Positions 12,201 to 22,809 of a stretch of DNA of 64,000 nucleotides are shown one piece after another. The stretch is from Nilaparvata lugens. Taxonomy: Eukaryota; Arthropoda; Insecta; Hemiptera; Delphacidae. Under the pieces are notes generated by a model, which saw only the letters and a program-made list of their open reading frames with translations, ran no database searches and was not told the DNA's origin. How positions within the stretch are numbered: position 1 is the first letter of the stretch; every line of letters starts with the position of its first letter. The translations under genes and the position numbers were made by a program. The stretch is from the NCBI RefSeq assembly GCF_014356525.2, contig NC_052509.1, positions 37,460,875-37,524,874 of the forward strand, read 5' to 3'.

Positions 12201-12998
12201 AATTAATTAGTTCAATCGCCATTATTATATGTTACATGTGAAATAAATATTTAATTTATAATGTTTATATGAACCGCTGAAAGGGGGGGGAGGGATGTTA
12301 AACGGGTTATCTAAACAACCCTTCCAATACTTATGACAGTCCCTACTTATGGTAGTCCCTACCTCCAGCTGTATAAGAATAAGATAGTTGATAAAGCTAA
12401 TTAGAATAATTATTATTGTTTTTGTACAAGGCCCGGTTGCACAAAAGCCAGTTAAATTTTAACCGTGATTAATTTCACGAGAACCAATCAGAGAAGGCCT
12501 ATTTGATAAGACGGCTTCTCTGACTGGATCTCGTGGAATTAACCACAATTAAAATTTAACCGGCTTTTGTGCAACTGGCACTAACTGTCACACCTTTTGT
12601 ATTATTTTTGTAATTTTGGTGTAATTAATAGAATTGCATTGAATTGAATACTGGTCAGTGGTCACTGGTTATAGACCTACCCTGCGCAGTCCTGCAGTGC
12701 GGTTCCTGTCTGTCTATGTATGACTGGCAGGTCTTTTGTCCTTGGGGGTTATTACAATCATTTTGGACTTGAATTCAAATCAAAGATATTCGGTTGCTGT
12801 TTTTATTGCAAATAATTCGTGTACTAACACCATCTTATTCTAATTAACTACGTTTGACATTGAGAAACTTCTAGTACAAGATTAGCAATACATACCTTTG
12901 TGCTTTGTTTTCTCTGTCAGGATATTTCTGTTATCGATCAGTTCTTTCAACTCATCACTCAGGGTCCTTTCGGGACTGTTCAACTCTGAATAACTCAT
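6209..12998 (-). CDS. DH-PH Rho guanine nucleotide exchange factor, spliced
   Basis: Exons on the minus strand: 12998-12896, 10184-10057, 9584-8760, 8378-8256, 6405-6328 and probably 6244-6209 (TAG stop). Each internal boundary has a GT donor and AG acceptor and the phases agree (103+128, 825, 123 and 78 nt), giving about 430 residues. The start is ATG at 12998. The DH domain begins in exon 2 (NELVESERKYLCQLETLL) and runs through exon 3, including LIVPVQRVPRYRLLLREL, the conserved DH helix. A PH domain follows (IKEGVLMKVADN to VVEEWVDAICQAKLE). Exon 4 adds a basic, possibly nuclear tail (YASRKRKL). The protein should load GTP on a Rho-family GTPase. A small DH-PH protein such as ARHGEF39 is a possible relative; orthology is not established. 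The last exon is the least certain: an alternative 3' exon ending soon after 6290 is possible. Intron 1 contains a LINE and a MITE. Confidence 0.85.
6412..8255. other. Intron of the RhoGEF gene
   Basis: Intron 4, between the exons at 6405 and 8256. It holds a 7416-8181 repeat (separate entry) and, at 6990-7190, several short repeats containing CCAAT/ATTGG. No other coding signal. Confidence 0.5.
7416..8181. mobile_element. Dispersed repeat/MITE with weak terminal inverted repeats
   Basis: Begins ACTTTCCTTGCCGTTATG and ends with the reverse of ACATTCCTTGCCCTATTACC. Its right part (8085-8175: AAACGTATAGAAATTTAGAA, then GGAAAGCAATACTTTCCTTA) recurs at 25975-26060, so it is a dispersed family. 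Noncoding. A short CA-rich microsatellite lies at 8025-8050. Confidence 0.5.
10380..12180 (-). pseudogene. LINE ORF2 reverse transcriptase fragment in RhoGEF intron 1
   Basis: The main open frame, 11812-10487, covers the RT from KTVPIYKKGD through NNFRPITV, QHGFRKSKSTQTALL, DLSRAFDCVSHELLL, HGVPQGSVLGPVLF and the catalytic FADDTTLV, and then the C-terminal domain to a TAG. An upstream frame, 12084-11809 (DIYGFTVAFLK), is the N-terminal RT part, joined out of frame near 11830, so a frameshift has occurred. The endonuclease and ORF1 are missing: a 5'-truncated copy. Group Jockey/CR1 is likely; the exact clade is not determined. It lies in the same orientation as the host gene, inside its 2.7-kb first intron. 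Confidence 0.85.
12432..12579. mobile_element. Palindromic MITE, about 150 bp
   Basis: The left arm GCCCGGTTGCACAAAAGCCA and following 45 bases are the near-perfect reverse complement of the right arm, which ends CTTTTGTGCAACTGGC. The whole unit can fold into one hairpin with a short loop near 12505. Noncoding; sits in RhoGEF intron 1 beside a LINE. Confidence 0.75.
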
Positions 12999-13311
12999 TT
13001 TTTTAACCTTCAACAAAGATACACAAGCCTAAATTAAATAGAAAGTTGAACTTGATATTATATTGTCCCAAGCAGGGAGGTTATGCAAATTGACGGGCCT
13101 TTGTGCAACATGCTGCCTTGGGCCCCTTGTGGAAAGGATAAGATGGATGATAGCGGGTTTTACCTCTAGGGGAAAGTTTACAACGACTACGGTACACAAA
13201 CATTTGATTTCTGTCAGTTACTATAGCTACCGTATAGAAGGTTACACTTAATATAAATAATTTAGTACCCAACTAAACTTCTGTAAAGCCTGCTGAAACC
13301 GGTTTCATAAT

Positions 13312-13377
13312 GTTAATGTCTTAACCAATCTTGGTTAATACAATGGTTAAAGTATTAACCAAGTTTGGTTAAGACAT
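13312..13377. repeat. 27-bp inverted repeat (hairpin)
   Basis: AATGTCTTAACCAATCTTGG plus TTAATAC pairs with GTATTAACCAAGTTTGGTTA plus AGACATT across a loop of about 10 nt, with one mismatch. Lies a few hundred bases upstream of the RhoGEF start. Likely a MITE remnant. Confidence 0.7.
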
Positions 13378-13399
13378 TTTTTAAGTCAAGTGGACAATT

Positions 13400-14096
13400 T
13401 GTTTAAATTTTTAATACATGAAAGCATTTAAAATATAACATATAAGTCAACTTGAGCCTCGAGTAAAACTTGCTAAGCTTTTTCAATAGTTCAAGGTATT
13501 TATAACAAATTATAACGTTAATTCTTGAAAGTAAACATTAGTATCTATTTTGTAAACTGCATCTGAGGAACCCTACAACCCTAATTTAGTGCATAACAAA
13601 ATTTGACATTTCCTACGGGTATAATGTATAAAAATGTTTAACTTATTCAATAAGATATTAGTATCTAACTCACCTTACATATAATCAATTAGCTTTTTTA
13701 GAACAAAATATACAGAATTATTTTATGACAAACTAATGCCAAAAATAAAAATGGTCGTTATCGTTCGTTAATCGTAATCGGTTTTTCTTTTAAACTATAA
13801 CTAGCAGTCTAGCCAACTGCCCACTGTGAACTGCCAACATAAAAAAGTGTGAACATAATATGAAGAAATATCAATTGAAAATTATATACACAGAAGCAGA
13901 TTTTAGAATATTAAATATTATGATATATTAATGAAATTATAGATCAAAAATAAGCCTAGGCTTATTATGCTACCGCAGCTTGATCCGGAAAATAAGAAGT
14001 GTCAGTAACGATAACCTCAAAAAACGTCATCGAGATGATCGAGATCAGCAGCTTCTTTTTGTCTCAGATACAGAGTAGAGACTTTACCTTACGTAA
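13400..14096. other. No recognised feature upstream of RhoGEF
   Basis: AT-rich, no frame with homology. Could contain the promoter or a 5'UTR exon of the RhoGEF gene; a weak acceptor-like TTTAATTTAG lies near 13030. Confidence 0.3.
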
Positions 14097-14100
14097 TTAA

Positions 14101-15984
14101 CCCTTTATAGGGCACTGGGATAATAGTTTCCCACCATGCATGTTGGTAAATAAATGTTTACCCCTCTATGATCTCCTTGTTCTATGATCTCCCAATTACT
14201 ATTACTGACAAAATAACATATGGAGCATCATCTGTGCATAGTTTTCTGACGTCAGCAGTTACGACACTGTGGCTTATTTGCAAATCACTGAAAAGTGGGA
14301 AGATAATATCCCACTGCCCATAGTGCCCATTTAGCGACAGGCTAGAGATGGGAAGTTCGGATCACTTTACTGATTCGGGTCAGTCGTTCACGTTCACTGC
14401 CGCGACCCGTTCAAAAAGACCCGTTCAATTGAACGGTAGCTTTCCTATAAACAAGCAAAAAAAAAAAGGTTCACCACAGTTGATGTGTAAAGACAGTAAA
14501 AACAGGGGTTTACCCCAGTTGATGAACGGGTCAAATAAACGGGTTTTTGGAATAAATGTGATCCGGATCACTCGTTCACCTTAATGACCCGTTCAATTCG
14601 AACGGGTCATGACCGAACGACACATCTCTAAGCGACACTGGATTTCGACCGATTCAAAGTAGCTCTCATTTCAATTGCAAATTGCAAATAGAAGATTCAT
14701 CATTTCAAGACGTTTGAGGTAAGTTTTGACTAGTAAAAACTACTTAGATTACAATTACAAATAGTTTCATTTCAAGAAAAAACAGCTGTAATAATAAACA
14801 TTGAAAAACCGAAGGACGGTCATGTAAACAACTTTTAGGTTATGAAACAACATAACTTTTCAGATTTATTTTTAATACGAAATTGAACAGTTTGCTTCCA
14901 AAACTATATTACACTATGTTTAGAATTTATTCCTCTATCTGTAAATATTATTTGTTGGATGCTTCTTTATCTGGCTGTCGTAATATTTGTACTTATCTTC
15001 CAACTTGCACAGTCAGAAATTCATTCCGGCTGTACTCTCATAACTCATATTTGTATAAGACAACAATATAAATGCAATAATGGAATAATAATCACTATTA
15101 GTGGAATTATTAGTTTATTTTGAAAAGAAAATTAGTTTTTTGCAATCCTGGTTTTGTAGTGAAGAGGTGATAGGTGTATAATCGACGATAACCTAAGCTG
15201 TATAGTGATTAGTATAATATTCCTTATAAGATGTTACCTAAAGCTCTATCAATTCTTGTTTCGCTTTTACTTTTGCAGGTTTTATTCTTGAGACATGAAT
15301 GAACAAAGCCTGCATTGGAGTAATTCCAACATTGAATTGTGAGATAAAGATTGGACGTCAACTACAGTAACTACTTCAAAATATATAAACAATTCACTAA
15401 AGTTTATTTCATCAATTCAATTCTATATAAGCTTATCGATGCATCTTTTGTGATACTTCAAAATGTATATACAATTTACTAGTGTTTATTCCATCAATTC
15501 GATTTTATATAAGCTTATAAATTCATTTATTGTAATACTTGAAGAAATATATATATATATATATTCACTAATGTGTTTTTCATCAAATTATTCATGTGAT
15601 TGAAAGATATCACTAATCTTCCTCATTATGTTTCACTTCTAAAGTTCAACTATAGTAAACAAATGATCATATTCCTCATTTACTTAGTTGAATTTATTCT
15701 ATTGCCAAAGTGAAAACAACTTATCCTGGTCATCTATAAGTGATTTATGATGAATGCTAAAAGTGGGAAACTATTATCCCACTGCTCTATAAGTACCAAT
15801 ATGATGGAATCCATAAGATTCCTTTATAGGGCAGTGGGACAATAATTTCCCACCTCAAAACTCTATGAAAAATAAGTATTTAAAAAGGAATAAAGATTTC
15901 AGTATGTTTATAAAGTACTTTTGAATGATTCTGTGGAAAAAAATCGGAAAAATTTAATGTCCTTCACTTCTGCCCTATAAAGGG
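14101..15984. mobile_element. piggyBac-type non-autonomous element, TTAA-flanked
   Basis: The left end is CCCTTTATAGGGCACTGGGA directly after TTAA (14097-14100). The right end is TGCCCTATAAAGGG directly before TTAA (15985-15988). Subterminal motifs of the type GTGGGA-TTATCCCAC recur in both halves (about 14295, 15760, 15825). Exact TTAA duplication and CCC-starting ends are the hallmark of piggyBac elements. The interior has no transposase, so it depends on another copy. A hAT-like MITE is nested at 14341-14630, and a (TA)n microsatellite lies at 15547-15563. Confidence 0.8.
14341..14630. mobile_element. hAT-like MITE nested in the piggyBac-type element
   Basis: Inverted ends TAGAGATGGGAAGTTCGG and, reversed, TAGAGATGTGTCGTTCGG. 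The flanks AGCGACAG and AGCGACAC form an 8-bp target duplication with one mismatch, the length made by hAT transposases. The interior has repeated ACCCGTTCAA/TTGAACGG palindromes. Noncoding. Confidence 0.6.
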
Positions 15985-16193
15985 TTAAGCCGTGTCCACA
16001 CTATGTCGATCGACTCTGTCGACCCGGTCGATCGATAAAGTCGCTCGACACCTTCGACTGTGTCAACTCGACAAAATTGCCTCAGTACAAGTGGACGAGT
16101 CGACCGACAACCATCATAAATTTTCATACATAATCGAGTGTTTTATATTTAATCGAGTGTTTTATTTTAATATAAATCGAGTTTTTATAAAAA

Positions 16194-16605
16194 ATGAGTG
16201 ATGATGAAGATGCTGGAGCAGCGGCTTCTGCTGCAATTCTTATTGCCATCTTGGGAAGCCAAAAAGATCGTCGTCCGCGGAGATTTTGGGTACGGCCTAG
16301 CCTTGTTCGAGGCAAAAAAAAGTGTAGTACGGAGGAATTTATGGAAGATTTATTGCTGGATGAGGTTGACGAATTAAATCTAGAATATAGATGTGACGCG
16401 GGCTTTAAAAACTTTTTTAGAATGAAAAGTTCCGATTTTGAAAATCTTTTGAAAATGATTGCGCCTAACGTAATTAAAAAAGACACACCATTCAGAAAAG
16501 CAATTCCAGTAAACCATCGCCTTGCAGTAACGCTGCGCTTTTTGGCAACTGGCGATTCATACACTTCATTGGCAAACCACTTGTATAGGCGTCATCAGCG
16601 CCAGT
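16194..16605 (+). pseudogene. Harbinger transposase (nuclease), N-terminal part
   Basis: From ATG 16194 the frame encodes a short acidic/alanine start, a basic segment (KDRRPRRFWVRPSLVRG) and the conserved helix-rich region of Harbinger nucleases (GFKNFFRMKSSDFENLLKMI, HRLAVTLRFLATGDSYTSLA). Homology ends at about residue 135 where the internal deletion begins; the catalytic DDE core is absent, so it cannot cut DNA. The frame runs on to 16694 but that tail is antisense to the MADF fragment. Confidence 0.8.
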
Positions 16606-16607
16606 CC

Positions 16608-16824
16608 CGGTCTTCCTCGAATCACTCTCTTTCTTTTTATCCCTTGCAAATTTCTAATTTTCTTTTCCACCTCCACTTTTTCAATGCCAAATGACACCGC
16701 AATTTCCACCAAACCATCATGCCGTTTGTTTCTGTTTTATAGTCAACATCACTTGAATCCCATAAGTAAGAACGATCACGGTACATTTCAATAAAATTTG
16801 ACGTTTGGGTATCACTCCAATTCA
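16608..16824 (-). pseudogene. Harbinger MADF/Myb-like DNA-binding protein, N-terminal part
   Basis: On the minus strand from about 16824: MNWSDTQTSNFIEMYRDRSY then LWDSSDVDYK, the start of a MADF domain (W, FIxMYR, LWD), the accessory DNA-binding protein of PIF/Harbinger elements. The reading frame continues with a basic segment (KKWRWKRKLE) and is cut off at the central deletion. It converges on the nuclease fragment. Confidence 0.65.
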
Positions 16825-17069
16825 TTTTCAATAAAAATGTAAGCACTTGAACAACAGTATAGCACTATTCTATTTTTTAAAACGGCAGTGACAAGATCGA
16901 CACGTCCACACTGGTGCCTTCGAATCGACTGTCTTTGATCCGGACCGACCTGATTCCGGTTGCGTTCGACTCGACAGCGCTCAACATAGTCAACAATGTC
17001 TAGCGACACGTCCAGACTTGTTCGACATTGTCGATCGGTGTCGATCGACATAGTGTGGACGCGGCTTAA

Positions 17070-18459
17070 GGAATTGTGCGACGGTTAAATTGATGTGTAT
17101 TTTCATTAATTAAATTCGTCACAAAGTTTTAATACATTCTCGGTACATTGAAATCAATAGTTGCCTAAAGAAAAATCAAATAGACCATCGACTACCTCCA
17201 ATTTGACCAACCCAACGGCTTAAAAATAAGTATGATAGAATAAAAATAAATTAAATAAAGTGTTGAAGATAAATTATTTGATTCTAATTCTATTATTCTT
17301 GATAAAATCTATTTAATAATATTTCTATAATATTTACAGTTGGAATGTCTAACTTTTATGAATTTTTATTGCAAACACATATTCTACACAATATCGAGTA
17401 AATGCAAGGATGCTATCGTTCATACTGAAACTAATAACAATAAAGCAATGATTTACTCACTTGAATAAATAAATTAACTCTTATTTCGTTATGATTTTTG
17501 AGAGATAACTCCAGACCTGGTGTTAAATACCTTAGTTATTTAGAAGGCTTCCAACCATGACATGCACACGCTAACCGCCAATATTATGAACTTCACTTTG
17601 AATAAGATTGTTTTAGTATTTCACATTAAAAATTATTTATGTATTTCACATGAAAATAATTCTTGAGTTTCGATTGTTGAATACGCTCTATTCTTGTCTT
17701 ATAGCACATTTTTGATCGATACTTAGTGAGGTGGGTACCTTAATATTCAAATAGAATACCATATCTATACTGTGTTGACATTTCTGAAAATATCTTTGAA
17801 AACAATAAAATGTAAGAACAATGATTTAATCTTTTTAATTTCTATAATAATTAACGTTCTTGACGATATAGTCATCAGAATCATGTTTCTGTCAACAAAA
17901 TATCAGCATAATAATATTATTATTATTTTATTAATATTTGATTTAATTTTGATTTATAATATTATTATAAATCCTACCTGAAGTGAACCAAACTAACATA
18001 ACATGGATTTGGTGTTATTACCTACATAGGCATATATTGGCAATGGTCATTCACACGCCTTTTTTCAACACCATCAGAGATTTTTATAAAAATGTCTATC
18101 AAACTGCCTACTAGGTTCACAACAAAGTTTAAAACATTTTTTATATACCTACAATTTTAAAAGAAACAAAAATGCTAGAAATAGTGTTAGGTTTGCCGCA
18201 TATTTTTGTTACAGCATGCAATAATATTTTCAGTGTTTTTTTAAACACTTGATTAAATGGTTTGAAGTAAAAAAAAAAATATATAAACTTTTCTTTGAAC
18301 GCGGCTTTTGATGGAACTGGTATAATACCAATAATTCTATCATACTTTAATTTGAATCCTTGTATTATTGAAATAATTCTTGATTACTGAATGATTCATA
18401 CAGTTCACAGCTTTATGTTTATTTATTTGTTTTCATTTCAATTATTTTTGTTTTTCTTT
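17070..18459. other. No recognised feature
   Basis: Very AT-rich; no homologous frame, no clear terminal repeats. Confidence 0.4.
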
Positions 18460-18745
18460 ATTGAATATCCATGATTTTTTTTACTTGTTGAATGTTAACA
18501 CAAATGTTAACTTTCAAGTATAAATAGGTACCGTATTTTTAAAACTCATCTATATGGCTGAGTTTTATTCCCTTACCACAACCCTCAAATTTTGAGAGTC
18601 TACTGCTTGAACATAATTTAGTTTGATGATGCAGCACACAACGAAACGGTCGTCACTAACATGAGTTTTTTAAATATTTCTACTTTTAAGTTTACATGTG
18701 TGATATATACTAATAAAATGTATTTGAATTGAAATTTTGATCTAT
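18460..18745 (+). mobile_element. Possible LINE 3' tail
   Basis: Ends AATAAAATGTATTTGAATTG, resembling the polyadenylation signal and repeat tail of insect LINEs seen elsewhere in the window (for example 22250). No ORF2 coding recognised upstream. Confidence 0.3.
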
Positions 18746-20455
18746 TATTGGATGAGGTTGCCCTTTGTATTTACTGTACATCGTAAGCCTTATCTACACC
18801 AAGTGCGCAATGCAAAATTTTACTGTGAAAAGACATTATAAACAATCAAGTACAGCAGTAGGGCCTACCTACGAAGGCTACTGTAGTCAATATGCAAGGT
18901 TTATTGCGATAGACTCTTCATACCTTGGTCAATAAGAGTAATAGGGTTTTTGAAACTCAATTATTATTCTGAGTTTCTATTTAAATCCTCAGTAAATTCT
19001 ATACATGAAGATAATATTAAAAAGTTATTAAATGTCAAAATTTGAGGCTTGATTTTTATTTATATAGATTATGGGTAACTGTAAATAAAACAGCTCAGTT
19101 ATTGAATAACTAAAATTTATTGCAAATGCTCTCTATAATAACATCAATAAACTTAATTTATATTCATTTAGAAATGAAACTCACTTTATCAATGATTACA
19201 TTAGTAAGTATATCTTGTTTATTCAAAACCAAATATAAAAGCTCATTTTATTAAATGACATTATAGTAAGTTACCCTTTCTTTGAAAAGTTTTTAACATA
19301 AAATAGGTACAAGATTAAAAACACAAACTACAACTACTAGTATCAATGTTTCACATAATCTTCATAAAGACATTCTTATATCGTTTACATATCTGTACTA
19401 ATATAATACTGTAACATTCTGTTTTAGAGGGTTAATATTATCAACTATTTTAGATCTTTCGAGTTCATTAATGTATAAATTTGCAAAATATCCTGAAAGT
19501 GGTAATCCCATTGCCAAACCTACAATGGAAATGCAAGATAGAAAAATCTATTTTTTAGATTTTATAGATAAAAATAAGTAACTTGCCCTGAATACATACA
19601 TTTTAAGAAAATGCAAGCTTATTTTTATACTGTGCTGAATGGCCATCACGCTTTTATGCCTCTTTACACATTAGCTAACCATGATTCTAGTTTTCTCATT
19701 AAATCATAAAAAAATTAAAATCCATGATAAACGTGGTAATGAATTTTAAATATGATTCAATTGTGAGAAACCTCACAGATTGCTTGTTAATGTGAAAGGG
19801 AGGTTTCAATCGGACTTTAGACCGGCACTATTGAACTTGTCTACAATGATCAAGCTCAATGGTGGTGGTTTACCATTCATACAATCTATCATACATTTAC
19901 TTCCATCAACATACATCTCTCACATTAAGGACAACACACTTGAAATGATTTACAAAAAAAATCAGTAATGCAGAATGCTGAGGAAACGCAGAAAACTCAT
20001 GAACAACGCTGAAACCCGCCTTTTTTGGGTCGTATCATTGGTATTAGTTCAAATACTAGCTGAACTTCTCAACCAAATTCGAAAATTTGCTCTTCATCTG
20101 TTCTCCAAAAAGCTTAGAAAACGCAGAAAATGCTGTAAAATGCAGATTTTAGGCGTAAGTTCATTTGTTTTTGTTAAATCCCCACGGCAATCAAATTTCA
20201 TTTCTCCCACCCGAAATCAAATCCTGGCTACGTTTCGAATAATTCTGTGCCATTGTCTTTGGTGTTTAGAATCAATTGATTTTTAGTAAATAATTTATTT
20301 TGCAGTTGAAAAATTATCTACATAAATAAAATCCATGAAAATTAATAATTGGAATAATATGAATAATATCATCTAAAGTTACCAGCTGTACACTAAGCTA
20401 ATTTTAAGATCGGAGGAGACACGGCTTGGTGATACAAAGTGTTGAGCTTATGAAG
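18746..20455. other. No recognised feature
   Basis: AT-rich sequence with scattered short frames that show no family I recognise (for example 19975-20286 on plus, lysine/arginine-rich, no motif). Confidence 0.4.
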
Positions 20456-20706
20456 ATTGCCAGATCACACTGTTCCACGCCATGCCCGATTCAGTGTATG
20501 TGTGTGTGTGTGTGTGACTGCTTCCATTCAAACCAATATGCAAGAAGCACCTGGATGCAAAATGCCGCATCGCGCCTCCTCAGGTGTGCATTTAGCTTAA
20601 GTTTGTCATGTGATGCATTAACTATTTGGCGGTACGAAGTTCGCCGGGCCAGCTAGTATAAAATAATTATCCAATGAAGTGCATAATACCTTGTATTTTT
20701 TTCAAA
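20456..20706 (+). repeat. Dispersed repeat, copy 1 of an inverted pair
   Basis: Starts ATTGCCAGATCACACTGTTC, contains a (GT)n microsatellite at 20497-20514, then ATGCAAGAAGCACCTGGATG and GCGGTACGAAGTTCGCCGGG, and ends AATGAAGTGCATAATACC. The same sequence lies inverted at 22512-22765 with few differences. Confidence 0.8.
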
Positions 20707-20832
20707 ACATATGAAGAATTGCGAAAGTAACAGTAAATTGGTAATTTACATAAACATATTATTATTCATGACAGAACACATGCTTTGTAATGTTCAAAAT
20801 TATACAATGGAAGTGGGATATACTATGATAAT

Positions 20833-21000
20833 GAATGAATGAATGAATAAAAAATGAATAAAATGTTTATTTCCCAAAAAAAACTAAAACTACAACATCA
20901 ATAACACAAAATATTAGATAAATTACAATATTACATACAATAGTTAGTTACAAAAAATCTTATGTGTCCTCTACTTGTTTAGATTTTTCTGTGTGGAAAT
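20833..21000 (-). mobile_element. LINE 3' tail, minus strand
   Basis: On the minus strand GGGAAATAAACATTTTATTC is followed by a tail of four to five ATTC units. This matches the 3' tails of LINEs. Upstream coding was not recognised. Confidence 0.4.
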
Positions 21001-21332
21001 TGACCTACTCCATTATGGCGTACCATGTTCTAGAGTAGGTTTTGTTAGTTTTTTTTTGTGCGTATTATTAATTAGTTAGTGTTTAGTAAGTCATTAGGTG
21101 GTTAATAGTAAAACGATGTGTACAGTGTCAAACTATGGGATTGTATGTTCACTCTCTTTGCAGAATGAGAAACAACACACACGATGAACTGTCTTTGCGG
21201 CCTCTGTGACACATTTTGGTGCCTGAAATGAAAAATAAAATAAATTATTTTCAAAATCTGCAATTGATTGGAATAAAAGGAATACCACTTAATAACAAAA
21301 GTAATGAGTTATACAGAAATGTTGTCACACAA

Positions 21333-21540
21333 TAGTTCAGTCACTATTATACATTAGTGCTTGCTATTAATATTGTAGTTCTGATTTTTTAATATATTAT
21401 TTGGATACATGAGAGAAGTACAGAACCAATTTCCTTGTGCTAGATACAGAATGGCCCAAGAACATCGTATTTTCGGTTCATTTTACAGTTGTCAGCTATT
21501 TCTGCGTTAAATGCACTTCATTTCATTATTTCCTAGTGGA
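21333..21540 (+). repeat. Partial copy of the TAGTCCAGTCA repeat family
   Basis: TAGTTCAGTCACTATTA, TATTGTAGTTCTGATTTT and GATACAGAATGGCCCAAG match, in order, the terminal arms of the element at 60174-60820. One end only; the partner end is missing. Confidence 0.6.
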
Positions 21541-21989
21541 GAGGCGCGCATAAGGACACCTTAAGGATCAAAATTTCAAACTCATAACTTTTGACAAAAT
21601 GATCAGATTTCATCTTACAACACTTCATTCTTCTCGACTCCTCAAGGCGGTCCAAAATTATGCATCATAAGTCAAATTCGGTTGAGAAATGGAAAAAATG
21701 TTGTTGAGTGTACTTAAGCCCATATTCCAATACACAAAAAATGGCCGATTTCTATGTTTTATTTCTATCTTTTATCGCAGAAAAGATCGGATAGAACAAT
21801 TTGAAATGAACCACCTCTCACTCATTGCAAGCTTTTATTCATAAGACTGGGAATTATAAATTTACCATGTATACCAATATACCAATGTGAAGTCTAATTT
21901 AAATGTATTTTCCAGTCATAATAATGTCCACTCTCATTACACACGGAATTGATTACAGATCTGAAATGAATTTTACTATTATAGATCTA

Positions 21990-22262
21990 TTCATACTAGT
22001 TTTAAGGCCCGAGCAATCATATTTTATAACCACCTACCGTTAGAGAATTATTACCTGAGAAGGAATACAAGAGAAAAATTAAAAAGTTCCTATTGAAGAA
22101 ATGTTTTTATAGTCTTGAACAGTGTTTTAGCATTAGGTTGAACAGCATAGAATGATGCGACAGTTTTTTATGTCAAGTGTTAAGTTGTGAGTTTTATGTA
22201 AATTTACAGTGCCTGTACAATATTTTATATAATGTGTCTTGGGCAATAAATAAAATTTGAAT
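21990..22262 (+). pseudogene. LINE ORF2 C-terminal end and 3' tail
   Basis: The frame reads KARAIIFYNHLPLENYYLRR and then a lysine-rich helix (KLKKFLLKKCFYSLEQC), the typical last 60 residues of LINE ORF2. A stop, a short UTR and GCAATAAATAAAATTTGAAT follow. Strongly 5'-truncated; a palindromic MITE abuts its 3' end. Confidence 0.6.
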
Positions 22263-22265
22263 TTG

Positions 22266-22411
22266 AGCGCGACCAGCGCGCGACGCAATTTTTGTAACTC
22301 ATGCAAAGGATAGGAGACGCGCTGCGTCACGTCGTGTTGCCAATTTGCGCTGATCTACTCCTTTACAAGAGTTACAAAAACTCGCGTCGCACCACACGCG
22401 CTAATCTCGTC
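22266..22411. mobile_element. GC-rich palindromic MITE
   Basis: Arms AGCGCG-GCGACGC-TTTTTGTAACTC on the left and the reverse complement GAGTTACAAAAACTCGCGTC to CGCGCT on the right, about 65 bp each, with a few mismatches. Much richer in GC than its surroundings. Noncoding. Confidence 0.65.
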
Positions 22412-22511
22412 TCAATATGCGAGACACCTGTCCGGTCTACCGGATAGTGAGTGCCGGCTTTAGATATTAGCGGGCGTCCATTGATTTTGCTACTTTTACG
22501 TTCATTGATTT

Positions 22512-22694
22512 TGGAAAAAAATAAAAGGTATTATGCACTTCATTGGATAATATACTAACTGGCCCGGCGAACTTCGTACCGCCAAATAGTTAATGCATCT
22601 CATGACAAACTTTAGCTGAATGCACATCTGAGGAGGCGCGATGCGGCATTTTGCATCCAGGTGCTTCTTGCATATTGGTTTGAATGAAAGCAGA

Positions 22695-22729
<35 letters not shown>

Positions 22730-22765
22730 AATGGGGCATGGCGTGGAACAGTGTGATAAGGCAAT
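22512..22765 (-). repeat. Dispersed repeat, copy 2 of an inverted pair
   Basis: Reverse-complement copy of 20456-20706, with a longer (CA)n tract at 22697-22726. The two copies are 1.8 kb apart, facing each other, with LINE and MITE debris between. Family not identified. Confidence 0.8.
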
Positions 22766-22809
22766 CCAAAATCACCTGTTCAAGTAAACATGTAGATGTT
22801 TAACATGAT

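Larger units (their letters stand above)
15989..17065. mobile_element. PIF/Harbinger element with internal deletion
   Basis: Ends are GCCGTGTCCACACTATGTCG and its reverse complement (one difference), followed by GATCGAC-rich subterminal sequence. TTAA borders both sides, so the duplication is TTA, TAA or TTAA; Harbinger elements use a 3-bp TWA-type site. It contains the first part of a nuclease gene (plus) and the first part of a MADF-like gene (minus), pointing at each other. The middle with the catalytic DDE residues and the Myb-like C-terminus is gone. Length 1,077 bp versus the several kb usual for autonomous copies. Confidence 0.8.

Noticed and set aside
22502..22775. Frames with long Val-Cys runs
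   Set aside because: Translation of a (CA)n/(GT)n microsatellite inside a dispersed repeat.
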